Shown one piece after another: positions 41,626 to 50,365 of a DNA stretch of 64,000 nucleotides. The notes beneath the pieces were generated by a model. It saw only the letters and a list, made by a program, of their open reading frames with translations. It was not told where the DNA came from and did not search any database. The stretch comes from Candidatus Thermofonsia Clade 1 bacterium (GTDB taxonomy: Bacteria > Chloroflexota > Anaerolineae > Aggregatilineales > UBA2796), in NCBI GenBank assembly GCA_002794705.1, contig PGTK01000004.1:160336-224335 (forward strand). Reading direction: 5' to 3'. Each line of letters begins with the position of its first letter. Position 1 is the stretch's first letter. The translations under genes were made by a program, and so were the position numbers.

Positions 41626-43467
41626 ATGACTACACTCCACCTGTTGCCACAGCCGCAGCAGTTGACCTTCACTGAGGGTAGCTACAGACTGCAGAGCGGC
41701 AAGCTGATCAGCATTCCCTCGCCGATCTTCCTGTTCACAGCGCAACGCCTGCAGAGCGCCCTTGCTGAACGCGGCTTACACTGGGGAATCGTCATTGGCG
41801 GCGACTCAGAGCAGATCGGCATCCGTTTGCTGCGCCAAAGTGCGCCCTCTGAGCTAGAGAATGCCTATCAAGTCCGCATTACCCCTGAGGGTATCACGCT
41901 GATCGGCAGCCAGAATGCCGTGACGCTCTGGCACGCTGCGCTCACCTTGATCCAGATCATCCAGCAGAGCGCCGAGTCGCTCTCATGCTTGCACATTGAC
42001 GATCAGCCCGACTTTCCGCGTCGCGGCGTGATGCTCGATATCAGCCGTGACCGCGTCCCAACCATGCAGTCGCTCTATGCGCTGATCGATCTGCTGGCAA
42101 GCTGGAAGATCAACGAGATTCAGCTCTATACCGAGCATACGTTCGCCTATCAGAAGCATCCCGCTGTCTGGCAGCACGCCTCACCCATGACGGGTGAAGA
42201 AATCCTCGCCCTTGACCGCTTCTGCCGCGAACGCTTCGTTGATTTGGTGCCGAATCAGAACAGCTTCGGTCACATGCATCGCTGGCTGATGCATCCGCAG
42301 TATCGCCATTTGGCTGAGGTGCCTGAGGGCTTTGAGTTCAGCCTCGCTCTCACGCCGCGTCCCTTCGGACTCTCACCCGCAGTCCAAGAGACTTTGCCCT
42401 TCCTTGCTGGGCTGTACGATGAACTTTTGCCGCATTTTAGCAGCGCATATTTCAACGTCGGCTGTGATGAGACCTTCGATCTGGGCAAGGGGCGCAGCAA
42501 GGCGCTAGTAGAGGCACAAGGCGTCGGGCGGGTGTACCTCGATTTCCTGAAAAAGGTGGCAGAGCTGGTGCGCGAACGCGGACGCACCATGCAATTCTGG
42601 GGCGATATCATCATTCAGCATCCGGAGCTGGTGCCAGAGCTGCCCAAAGACGTGATCGCGCTTGAGTGGGGCTATGAGGCGGCGCATCCCTTTGAGGCGC
42701 ACGGCGCGCTGTTCGCTAAATCGGGCGTGCCGTTCTATGTCTGTCCAGGAACATCATCTTGGCAGAGCATGGTCGGGCGCACCACCAATATGCGCGGCAA
42801 TTTGCAAAATGCCGCTGAAAACGGTCTGAAGCACGGCGCACGCGGCTATCTGATCACGGACTGGGGCGATTTCGGTCACTGGCAACCGCCAATGGTCAGC
42901 TATGCGGGCTATGCCTATGGTGCGGCGCTCTCATGGGCGTATGCAGCCAACAAAGATTGCGATCTAGCCACGTTGCTCAACCTATTCGCCTTCAAAGATT
43001 CAAGCGGCAAGCTGGGAAATCTGGCTTTGGAGATCGGCGATGTTTATCGTATGGTGCAAGCGCCGCACATCAACAGCGCGTTGATGGTGCGTGCGCTGTT
43101 CACCCCGCTCCCGAAGATTCGGGAGGGCAAGCTGCTATGGCGCGAGCCGATCCAGTACAATCCTGAGGAGGTGCGCGCTGCTATGGCACAGATGGAGGCG
43201 CTCTCAGCGCAGCTAGACGGCACAAAGCCCGCCGATCCGCTCATCTTGCGCGAGTATCGCACAGCAATTGGTCTGTGGTTGCACGGCTGCAAGCGCCTGC
43301 TCAAGGCGGCGGACGACTCAGCCTACAGTGATGCGGCATTGGCGGATGACCTGCGTCCCTTGATGGGCGAGTTTGCCGCCAATTGGCTAGTGCGCAGCCG
43401 TTCAGGCGGCTTGGGCGATAGCCTAGCGCGCATGGCGCGTCTGTTAGCGGAATATGAGAGCGCTTAA
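41626..43467 (+). CDS. GH20 beta-N-acetylhexosaminidase-like protein
   Basis: 613 residues. Residues 1-125 are the GH20 N-terminal beta/alpha domain (LLPQPQQLTFTEG). The barrel begins DFPRRGVMLDISRDRVP and has the catalytic Asp-Glu pair in NVGCDETFDLGKG; QNSFGHMHRWL and LITDWGDFGHW are also typical. No signal peptide is seen, so it probably acts on imported oligosaccharides in the cytoplasm. It is divergent from iclR and may belong to the same regulon, which would connect the sugar operon to amino-sugar glycans; this is inference. Confidence 0.85.
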   Translation: MTTLHLLPQPQQLTFTEGSYRLQSGKLISIPSPIFLFTAQRLQSALAERGLHWGIVIGGDSEQIGIRLLRQSAPSELENAYQVRITPEGITLIGSQNAVTLWHAALTLIQIIQQSAESLSCLHIDDQPDFPRRGVMLDISRDRVPTMQSLYALIDLLASWKINEIQLYTEHTFAYQKHPAVWQHASPMTGEEILALDRFCRERFVDLVPNQNSFGHMHRWLMHPQYRHLAEVPEGFEFSLALTPRPFGLSPAVQETLPFLAGLYDELLPHFSSAYFNVGCDETFDLGKGRSKALVEAQGVGRVYLDFLKKVAELVRERGRTMQFWGDIIIQHPELVPELPKDVIALEWGYEAAHPFEAHGALFAKSGVPFYVCPGTSSWQSMVGRTTNMRGNLQNAAENGLKHGARGYLITDWGDFGHWQPPMVSYAGYAYGAALSWAYAANKDCDLATLLNLFAFKDSSGKLGNLALEIGDVYRMVQAPHINSALMVRALFTPLPKIREGKLLWREPIQYNPEEVRAAMAQMEALSAQLDGTKPADPLILREYRTAIGLWLHGCKRLLKAADDSAYSDAALADDLRPLMGEFAANWLVRSRSGGLGDSLARMARLLAEYESA

Positions 43468-43588
43468 GCGCGAGCAGTGTCACACTCAAGATGTACGCAA
43501 GCAGCACGGAATCCTCTTGTTTCTGCTGCTACTTCCGAGGACTCGCGTCACGCCTTGAGCCGCAACTGCGCTCTCTACATTGCAGAAC

Positions 43589-43625
43589 GAGTGGATCGGA
43601 TACTTTCCGATCCGCTCTCATTTCT
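43589..43625 (+). terminator. Terminator-like hairpin after the GH20 gene
   Basis: An 8-bp perfect core (GGATCGGA/TCCGATCC, 43593-43600 with 43606-43613) is extended by GAG/CTC to about 12 bp and followed by TCATTTCT. The T-run is short, so it is a moderate terminator. The 43468-43709 gap holds nothing else recognisable. Confidence 0.6.
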
Positions 43626-43709
43626 CAGAAGGCTCTAACGCCTTTCCGATCCATTTGTGCTACGCTTTACCTCTAGAGACATTCGCTGAAGGGAAGTGAG
43701 TTGAGACCT

Positions 43710-44870
43710 ATGCTACGTCTGAGTCGCGCAGTATTCTCTGCGCTGATCCTTATGGCTATGATTTTCGGCATGGTGCTGGGCAGTTTGCTCTCGGCGCCGC
43801 CTGCCCGCGTGCAAGGGCAAGACTTCACAGATGACGAGACCATGCTCTTGCAGCGCATCTACGCACAGGTCAATCCGTCAGTTGTAGCACTAGAGGTGCG
43901 CGTGCCTGCTAACGCCTCGCTGCGCAGCATCATGCCTTTCATTGATCCGAGCCTGCCTGTTGAGCCGCGCTTCCGCATTGCGCAAGGATCGGGCTTCCTC
44001 TACGACCGTAACGGTCACATTGTGACCAACAATCACGTGGTGGAGTCGGCGGATCGCGTCACGGTCATCTTTGCTGATGGTCTGCGCCTGCCTGCCACTA
44101 TTGTTGGCACGGCGCCAGACGCTGATATCGCTGTAGTGCGCGTTGATCCCGCTCAAATTTCATACCTAGACCCGTTGCCCCTAGCCGACTCGGATCAGGT
44201 GCGCGTCGGTGAGCGCGCCATTGCCATTGGCAATCCGTTCGGCTTGAACAACACGATGACTCACGGCATTGTCAGCGCCGTGGGACGTTCGCTGCGGCAA
44301 CAGCAGTTCAGCATCCCGCAGATCATCCAGACCGACGCTGCGATCAATCCGGGCAACAGCGGCGGACCGCTTTTCAACAACCGCGGCGAGGTGATCGGCG
44401 TCAACACAGCCATTCGCAGCAATGTGGAGCAGTCAGCCGGCATCGGCTTTGCCGTGCCGAGCAACATTGTGCGCCTGATGGCTGATCAGCTGATCGCTAA
44501 TGGCAGGGTTGAGCATTCCTACTTGGGCATTACAGGCACTACGCTGACCTCAAACATTGCTGAGGCGCTTGGCTTGGATATGCGCACAACGGGCGTCTTG
44601 GTCAGCAGCGTTGTGACGGGCGGACCGGCTGCAGCTGCAGGTCTTCGCGGCGCCACTCGTGAGCTGAGCATTGACGGCGAACCCGTGCCTGTGGGCGGCG
44701 ATATCATCACTGAGATTGACGGCATGAAGATCAGGGTCTTTGAAGACCTGCTGGGCTACCTCTTCACGCGCACCAAGCCGGGCGATGAGGTCACGCTGAC
44801 CATCTTGCGCAACGGCGAGACCCTCAAAGTGACCGTGCGCCTCGCCCCACGCCCGACTCAAGTGCGCTAA
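43710..44870 (+). CDS. Trypsin-like serine protease with PDZ domain (HtrA/DegP-like)
   Basis: 386 residues from the ATG at 43710; an in-frame TTG at 43701 is less likely. A signal anchor (FSALILMAMIFGMVLGSLL) leads to a trypsin-like domain with catalytic His in IVTNNHVVESAD, Asp in APDADIAVVRVDP and Ser in INPGNSGGPLFN. One PDZ domain follows (LGITGTTLTSNIAEALGLDM to the end). It cleaves or refolds damaged proteins outside the membrane. It stands alone between two terminators. Confidence 0.92.
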   Translation: MLRLSRAVFSALILMAMIFGMVLGSLLSAPPARVQGQDFTDDETMLLQRIYAQVNPSVVALEVRVPANASLRSIMPFIDPSLPVEPRFRIAQGSGFLYDRNGHIVTNNHVVESADRVTVIFADGLRLPATIVGTAPDADIAVVRVDPAQISYLDPLPLADSDQVRVGERAIAIGNPFGLNNTMTHGIVSAVGRSLRQQQFSIPQIIQTDAAINPGNSGGPLFNNRGEVIGVNTAIRSNVEQSAGIGFAVPSNIVRLMADQLIANGRVEHSYLGITGTTLTSNIAEALGLDMRTTGVLVSSVVTGGPAAAAGLRGATRELSIDGEPVPVGGDIITEIDGMKIRVFEDLLGYLFTRTKPGDEVTLTILRNGETLKVTVRLAPRPTQVR

Positions 44871-44885
44871 GACTTGCGCACGCGC

Positions 44886-44916
44886 AAAAAGCGGGACGCT
44901 CTGCGCGTCCCGTTTT
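44886..44916. terminator. Bidirectional terminator between htrA-like and the small membrane-protein gene
   Basis: The stem CGGGACGC (44892-44899) pairs with GCGTCCCG (44905-44912). AAAAAG precedes it and TTTTGC follows, giving a T-run on both strands. It serves both convergent genes. Confidence 0.8.
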
Positions 44917-44919
44917 GCA

Positions 44920-45171
44920 TTACAGCGTTGTGTTCTCGCGCTCTTGCAGTGCCAGCAGGGTGCGGCGCTTGACAGCATCGCCGAAAATCGAAATGCCACT
45001 GTTCAGGACGATCAAGCCGAGCGTGCCGAGTCCGAACCAGCGCCAGAACGGCTTGCCCTTGCTCTTGGCGATGATAGCTTGCCCTGTCAGGCTGAAGCCG
45101 AAGCCGATGATCGTCAAGCCGATCGGCGCCATCCACCACCATGCATTCAGATTGTTTTGCTCATGATTCAT
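44920..45171 (-). CDS. Small membrane protein, family unknown
   Basis: 83 residues from the ATG at 45171. Two membrane segments are visible (MAPIGLTIIGFGFSLTGQAI and WFGLGTLGLIVLNSGISIFG), followed by a basic C-terminus. I do not recognise the family. It lies 19 bp after the M20 peptidase gene and is presumably co-transcribed. It ends 4 bp before a bidirectional terminator. Confidence 0.65.
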   Translation of the reverse strand: MNHEQNNLNAWWWMAPIGLTIIGFGFSLTGQAIIAKSKGKPFWRWFGLGTLGLIVLNSGISIFGDAVKRRTLLALQERENTTL

Positions 45172-45190
45172 GCGGTCTTGCTCCAGAATT

Positions 45191-46354
45191 CTACTGTTCA
45201 GCAAAGCGCCATTGGCGCATGAGCGCATCCATCAAGGCGACACGCGCAGGAATGCTGCTGATCACCACTTGTTCGTGCGCGGCGTGCGCGCCCTCGCCCA
45301 GCGGACCCAAGCCATCAAGCGTGGGAATGCCCAGCGCTGCCGTGATGTTGCCGTCGCTGCCGCCGCCACTGCCTTCCTCAGGCAGGTCAATGCCCAGTTC
45401 CGCTCCGATCGCCCTCAGCTGCTCGTAGCTTTGGATCATGGTGGCGTCGCGCTCCATTGGCGGGCGCTGAGCGCGCTGAATCACCTCGATTTTGGCGCCC
45501 TCTAAGACAGGCGTTAGGCTCATCAGCGCCTGATGGACGCGCTCTGCCTCCGCTTGCGTTTTGAAGCGCACATCCACTTGGGCTGTGGCGCGCTCTGGGA
45601 TCACATTGCTTGCCGTGCCGCCCTGCACAACGGTCACTGAGACCGACGTGCCAAGATCGAGCCGATTGAGCGCCGTGATACGCAGCGTTTGATGTGCCAG
45701 CTCCACAACTGCGTTGATGCCTTTCTCAGGCGCGTTGCCAGCATGGGATGCCTTGCCCGTCACGCTGACCTGATAGGTCGCAATGCCTTTGCGCCACGTC
45801 TTGACCCCGCCATTGGTCGCGGCGAACTCCATCACGAGGCACAAACCCGCCTGACGAGCGACCTCTTCAATGATCTCCCAGCTGTGCAGACTGCCCGTCT
45901 CTTCATCTGTGGTGAAGAGCGCCCAGATCGGGCGATTGGGGAATTCGCCGCGCGCTTGCAGCCCCTCAATGGCGCTCAGCACCACGCCGATACTCGCCTT
46001 CATATCCCAAGTGCCGGGTCCGATCAGACGGTCGCCCGCGATATGCACGGGACGTGCCGTCAAGGTGCCAAGCTGCCAGACCGTATCAAGGTGCATTAGG
46101 AATACGATCGGTTTGCCTGAAGCCTGCGCGTTCCACTTGGCAAGGAAAATATCGCCGACGGCTTGGCGCGGAAAAACTGTGATCTGCGCGCCGAGCGCCT
46201 CCAGTTTTTGGCGCAGGAAGGCGCCAAGGGCATCTACCGCTTGCTTCTCTGAGGTGGGCGTCTCAAAGTTTGCTAAGGTGCTGATCAGACCGACAATATC
46301 GTTCAAACGCGCTTGATAGAAGTCTACAAGGGCGTGCTGCGTCTGTACGCTCAC
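45191..46354 (-). CDS. M20-family metallopeptidase (carboxypeptidase G2-like)
   Basis: 387 residues from the GTG at 46354, which has GGAG 8 nt upstream; a longer frame begins at 46441 but its extra residues look non-coding. Zinc ligands are seen in FLMHLDTVWQLGT, GPGTWDMKASIGVVL and FTTDEETGSLHSW. A dimerisation domain follows (VSVTGKASHAGNAPEKG). It hydrolyses C-terminal amino acid amides or glutamate conjugates; the substrate is unknown. A palindrome at 46414-46435 lies in the divergent promoter region. Confidence 0.88.
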   Translation of the reverse strand: MSVQTQHALVDFYQARLNDIVGLISTLANFETPTSEKQAVDALGAFLRQKLEALGAQITVFPRQAVGDIFLAKWNAQASGKPIVFLMHLDTVWQLGTLTARPVHIAGDRLIGPGTWDMKASIGVVLSAIEGLQARGEFPNRPIWALFTTDEETGSLHSWEIIEEVARQAGLCLVMEFAATNGGVKTWRKGIATYQVSVTGKASHAGNAPEKGINAVVELAHQTLRITALNRLDLGTSVSVTVVQGGTASNVIPERATAQVDVRFKTQAEAERVHQALMSLTPVLEGAKIEVIQRAQRPPMERDATMIQSYEQLRAIGAELGIDLPEEGSGGGSDGNITAALGIPTLDGLGPLGEGAHAAHEQVVISSIPARVALMDALMRQWRFAEQ

Positions 46355-46413
46355 AGTGATTGCTCCGATCCGTATACTCTTAAGGCTTCGTATATATAAG
46401 CATAGCGCGATTC

Positions 46414-46435
46414 GGCGATTCGTTCTAGAATCGCC
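46414..46435. promoter_or_regulatory. Inverted repeat in the M20/dGTPase divergent promoter region
   Basis: GGCGATTC (46414-46421) and GAATCGCC (46428-46435) are perfect arms around GTTCTA. The repeat lies about 60 bp upstream of the M20 start and 33 bp upstream of the dGTPase start. It may be an operator for one or both genes. Confidence 0.45.
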
Positions 46436-46467
46436 CAGCAAAACCTAGCGATGCAGAGACCTTGCTC

Positions 46468-47619
46468 ATGATCATCAGCCGTGAAGCGCGTGAAGAACTG
46501 GAAGAGCAACTCTTGGCGCCCTACGCCACGTTCAGCCGCGCTAGTCAAGGGCGGCAACACGCCGAACCGCCTGACCCTTACCGCACCGCCTTCCAGCGCG
46601 ACCGCGACCGCATCCTACATACCACTGCTTTCCGCCGCCTTGAGTATAAGACTCAGGTCTTTGTGAACTACGAGGGCGATTACTACCGCACGCGCCTGAC
46701 TCATACGCTTGAGGTGGCGCAAATCGGGCGCAGTTTGGCGCGTGCGCTTGGCGCCAATGAAGATTTGGTGGAAGGCATTTGCCTTGCCCACGATCTCGGT
46801 CATTCGCCCTTCGGTCATGCGGGCGAGTACACGCTTAACGCGCTCATGCGCGATCACGGCGGCTTCAATCACAACCATCAGACCTATCGGATTGTCACCG
46901 TGCTGGAGACGCGCTACAAAGGCTGGCAGGGCTTGAACCTGACCTACGAAATGCTAGAAGGCATTGCCAAACACGAGACCGAATACGATCTCAGCGCGGT
47001 CACGGGCTACGATCCGAGCTTGCGCGGCAGCCTTGAGGCGCAGATCGCTAACATGGCGGATGAACTCGCCTATAACGCCCATGATCTTGATGACGGCTTG
47101 CGCTCAGGCTTGATCGTGCCTGAGCAACTGACCGATCTCGCGCTTTGGCAGCGCGTCACAGCCGATGTTGGCTGGCAAGGCGGCAAGCTAGATGATGTGA
47201 CGCGCCACCAGATCATCCGCCGCCTGATTCACATTGAAAATCTAGACGCCATTCAAGCGACTGCAGCCGCCATTCAAGCCAGTGGCGTCCAGACGCGCCA
47301 AGATATTCAGCGCTTGCCTCACAATGTCGTGGGACACTCCGAAGAATTCCAGCGCATGAATCGGCAGCTGAAGGATTTTCTCTATCAGAACTTGTACTCG
47401 CATTACCGCGTGGTGCGCATGAGCGCGAAGGCACAGCGCTTCCTGACTGACCTGTTCAACGCCTTTGTGTCTGATCCGCGCCAAATGCCCCTTGAGGCGC
47501 AAGCGCGCATCGCCCAAGATGGTGTGCATCGCGCTGTGACCGATTATCTCGCAGGCATGACAGATCGTTACGCACTACAGGAGTGGCAACGCCTCTTCGA
47601 TCCCTTCACACGGACTTAA
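46468..47619 (+). CDS. Deoxyguanosinetriphosphate triphosphohydrolase-like protein (HD domain)
   Basis: 383 residues from the ATG at 46468. It has FQRDRDRILHTTAFRRLEYKTQVF, the HD metal site in RLTHTLEVAQIGRSLARAL and CLAHDLGHSPFGHAGE, and AYNAHDLDDGLRSG. This is the standard dGTPase layout; it removes triphosphate from dNTPs. The length suits the short (type 2) dGTPase group. The DICT kinase gene starts only 5 bp later. Confidence 0.92.
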   Translation: MIISREAREELEEQLLAPYATFSRASQGRQHAEPPDPYRTAFQRDRDRILHTTAFRRLEYKTQVFVNYEGDYYRTRLTHTLEVAQIGRSLARALGANEDLVEGICLAHDLGHSPFGHAGEYTLNALMRDHGGFNHNHQTYRIVTVLETRYKGWQGLNLTYEMLEGIAKHETEYDLSAVTGYDPSLRGSLEAQIANMADELAYNAHDLDDGLRSGLIVPEQLTDLALWQRVTADVGWQGGKLDDVTRHQIIRRLIHIENLDAIQATAAAIQASGVQTRQDIQRLPHNVVGHSEEFQRMNRQLKDFLYQNLYSHYRVVRMSAKAQRFLTDLFNAFVSDPRQMPLEAQARIAQDGVHRAVTDYLAGMTDRYALQEWQRLFDPFTRT

Positions 47620-47624
47620 TCAAT

Positions 47625-49292
47625 ATGCCTGACCTGCAACATAGCGTCTTTCATCGCATTCGAGCCTATTTTCCCGCCGATTGGCAACCGATCACCTGCA
47701 GCAAAGCTACTTTGATTGACTTCAGCCATGCCATTGAAGATATGTTCATTGTGCATCGGCTGCATGGCGTCTTGTTCACAGGCTTTCAGGAGAGCGCTTA
47801 TTGGCGGCGCGAGGTTGAGCGCTACCGATACCTCAGCCAGATCGCTCAGCAGGTCTGTATTTTTGCCGGCAGACCGCTCCCGCCAGAGTCGAGCTACCGC
47901 GAGGTGCGCGTCACACTGCCTGATGGCAGTCCGTTACGCCAAGAGTGGTTCGTGATTGGCTTGACGGAGCATTTCTCGATCCTGTTGGCGGGCTTGGATA
48001 GGCTTGAGGCGGCTGAAGATGAGGCGTTACGCCGCTTCGAGACGCTCTGGACGTTCGATCCGAGCGTGATCAGCGATGTTCTGGGCGATTTGCTAGATAT
48101 AGTGCGCCAAGAGCGACCTGATAAAGCGGTACAGGTTGAAGAGGCTGTGCAGCGCTTTCCGCCGCGCCCGCCCGATGCCCACTACGCCTCCCTGCTCATC
48201 CAGAAATTTCTGGGACACTTGGAACAGCAGCATTTGCTGGCGCACAAAGCCATTTTTCACCTTGATGCGCTTGTAGAGACGCGCACGCGCCAACGCGACG
48301 CCGCACAGCGGACGCTAGAGCGTGTGCTGCAGCAGCTCACCAGCGCCGTGATCGTGCTGAACGAGCGCGCTGAGGTTGTGCTGAGCAACGACGTGGCGCA
48401 GCTGCTCTTGCAAGGAAACTGGGATTCCAGCGGCGAGCATCTTGCGACGCTGCGCTACGCCCTTGCCGAATGTACACAAAGGACGGCGATCTATCAGCGC
48501 GATTTGGTCTTGGGCGATATGATCCTAGCGCTCTCATCTTCCCGCCTTGAGAATGAAGCGGGCGAACCGCTGACTGTTGTCGTCTTGCACGATCTCTCGC
48601 AGCTGTATCTGTTCGATCAGACGCGCCAAACCTTGCTGGAGACCATCTCGCACCAGTTGCGCACGCCCCTGACCGTGCTGAACAACACGGTCTATCTGCT
48701 TGAGCGCGATCCGATGCGCCTCAATGAGCATCTGAGCGCGCTGCGCCTCTCGCTTCAGAAGTTGGTCAGCTTGGTGAACAACTTGCTGGAGGTAGCCGAG
48801 ACCCAGCTGTTCGCCGTCGGCTTTTTGCCAATCTATGTGCATGACGTGCTAGAGCATCTCATGACGCATCTCGGCACGCAGGCGTGGCATCAGCGCGTGC
48901 GCGTGGAGAATTCGCTGCACACGCGCCTGATCGTGCAGCTTGACCTCAAGCGCTTCATCTTCTGCCTGCTAGACGTGCTAGACGCTCTGCAGGAGCGCCT
49001 CACTGAGGATCAGCGCATTCTTGTGCGCATTGAGATAGTCGGCACGGCTGAGCCGAACCTGTGGCTTCTCATCCGCTTTTTGGATTCGGGCGAGGCGCTC
49101 CCCGATCCAGAGCCGTCGGCTCTGTTGCGCATGGCAGGTCAGCCCGTTCAGGCGCTCTCAGGGGCAACGCGGCGCGCCTTACGTCTGAGTCTAGCGCGCC
49201 GCATCGTTGAGCAGTATGGCGGGGAGCTGATCATCGAGAATTTGCCTGAGCAGGTTCGCGTGAGCATCCTGCTGCCTGCCAAACGCGGCTAG
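47625..49292 (+). CDS. DICT-domain sensor histidine kinase with degenerate ATPase domain
   Basis: 555 residues from the ATG at 47625. Residues 1-130 are a DICT sensor domain (DFSHAIEDMFIVHRLHGVLF). Residues about 230-330 look like a PAS domain (SAVIVLNERAEVVLSND). The HisKA site is intact (LLETISHQLRTPLTVLNNTV). The ATPase part is odd: the N-box has no Asn (FIFCLLDVLDALQERL), and the DxGxG G1 box is replaced by FLDSGEALPDPEP. It may therefore be a pseudokinase that binds a partner, or a phosphatase. It is in an operon with dGTPase. Its 3' end overlaps asd by 4 bp. Confidence 0.8.
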   Translation: MPDLQHSVFHRIRAYFPADWQPITCSKATLIDFSHAIEDMFIVHRLHGVLFTGFQESAYWRREVERYRYLSQIAQQVCIFAGRPLPPESSYREVRVTLPDGSPLRQEWFVIGLTEHFSILLAGLDRLEAAEDEALRRFETLWTFDPSVISDVLGDLLDIVRQERPDKAVQVEEAVQRFPPRPPDAHYASLLIQKFLGHLEQQHLLAHKAIFHLDALVETRTRQRDAAQRTLERVLQQLTSAVIVLNERAEVVLSNDVAQLLLQGNWDSSGEHLATLRYALAECTQRTAIYQRDLVLGDMILALSSSRLENEAGEPLTVVVLHDLSQLYLFDQTRQTLLETISHQLRTPLTVLNNTVYLLERDPMRLNEHLSALRLSLQKLVSLVNNLLEVAETQLFAVGFLPIYVHDVLEHLMTHLGTQAWHQRVRVENSLHTRLIVQLDLKRFIFCLLDVLDALQERLTEDQRILVRIEIVGTAEPNLWLLIRFLDSGEALPDPEPSALLRMAGQPVQALSGATRRALRLSLARRIVEQYGGELIIENLPEQVRVSILLPAKRG

Positions 49293-50365
49293 GCTTGCAC
49301 GGATTGGACGCTTGGCAAGCCCAGATGCTGTCCGTAGCCCTGCGCGATGAGCAACTCGGCATTCAAGATGGCGCCACCCGCAGCGCCGCGTACCGTATTG
49401 TGCGAGAGCGCCACGAATTTCGCGTCCAGCACATTGCAGGCGCGCAGACGCCCGATGGTGGTCGCCATGCCGCGTCCGTTATCGCGATCAAGGCGCGGCT
49501 GCGGGCGATCTAGCCCGTCGTTATAGATCAAGACCGAGTCAGGCAGGCTAGGCAAGTGACGCGCCCAAGCGTGCGGCTGAAAATTCGCCCAAGCCTGACG
49601 GATCGCCTCAAGGCTGGGCGGAGTCTCAAACTTCACTGAGACCACAACGGTATGTCCATCTAGCACAGGCACGCGATTACAGCTGGCGCTGAAAGTCGCT
49701 TGCAACGGCGCGATTTGATCGCCCATCAGCTTGCCCAGAATCTTGAGCGGCTCGCGCTCAACTTTTTCTTCCTCACCGCCGATGTAGGGCAGGATGTTAT
49801 CGAAAATATCGAAAGAAGGGACGCCCGGGTAGCCGCTGCCGCTGATCGCCTGCAAACTGACCACCTGAACTTGCCGTACGCCGAAAGGCAGCAGCGGCGC
49901 CAAGGCGACTGCCACAGGCACAGTGGTGCAATTGGACATCGTGACTAGCGCGCCGCTGTAGCCGCGCTTGCGCCGCTGCACCTCGATCAGCTGCACGTGA
50001 TCGGCATTGAGTTCAGGGAGCAGAAGTGGCACGTCCTCTGCCATGCGGTGAGCGCTGGTGTTTGAACTGACCAAGTGTCCGCGCTGGGCGAGGGCAGGCT
50101 CAAGACTCTGGGCGATCTCGCCGGGCAAGGCGGACATGATCACGGGCGAACGGAAGTCGGCGTCTAGCGGTTGAACGGTCAATTGGGCAACTGAGGCAGG
50201 CATGGGCGTGGGCAAAAGCCAGCGACAGGCTTCAGCGTATGGTCGCCCGACGCTGCGCTCAGAGGCGGCGACCTCTGCCACGCGAAACCATGGATGCTGC
50301 TCTAAAAGTTGGATAAAACGCTGACCAACAGTCCCTGTTGCGCCTAAGACGGCAACCTCGATCAT
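49289..50365 (-). CDS. asd: Aspartate-semialdehyde dehydrogenase
   Basis: 358 residues. The NADPH-binding start is VAVLGATGTVGQRFIQLL, and the catalytic Cys is in MSNCTTVPVAVAL. SGSGYPGVPSFDIFDN and FSASCNRVPVLDGHTV follow. The sequence belongs to the archaeal/fungal-like branch. It makes aspartate semialdehyde for lysine, methionine and threonine synthesis and for the wall precursor diaminopimelate. It overlaps the upstream membrane-protein gene by 4 bp (ATGA), an unexpected operon partner. Confidence 0.92.
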   Translation of the reverse strand: MIEVAVLGATGTVGQRFIQLLEQHPWFRVAEVAASERSVGRPYAEACRWLLPTPMPASVAQLTVQPLDADFRSPVIMSALPGEIAQSLEPALAQRGHLVSSNTSAHRMAEDVPLLLPELNADHVQLIEVQRRKRGYSGALVTMSNCTTVPVAVALAPLLPFGVRQVQVVSLQAISGSGYPGVPSFDIFDNILPYIGGEEEKVEREPLKILGKLMGDQIAPLQATFSASCNRVPVLDGHTVVVSVKFETPPSLEAIRQAWANFQPHAWARHLPSLPDSVLIYNDGLDRPQPRLDRDNGRGMATTIGRLRACNVLDAKFVALSHNTVRGAAGGAILNAELLIAQGYGQHLGLPSVQSVQA

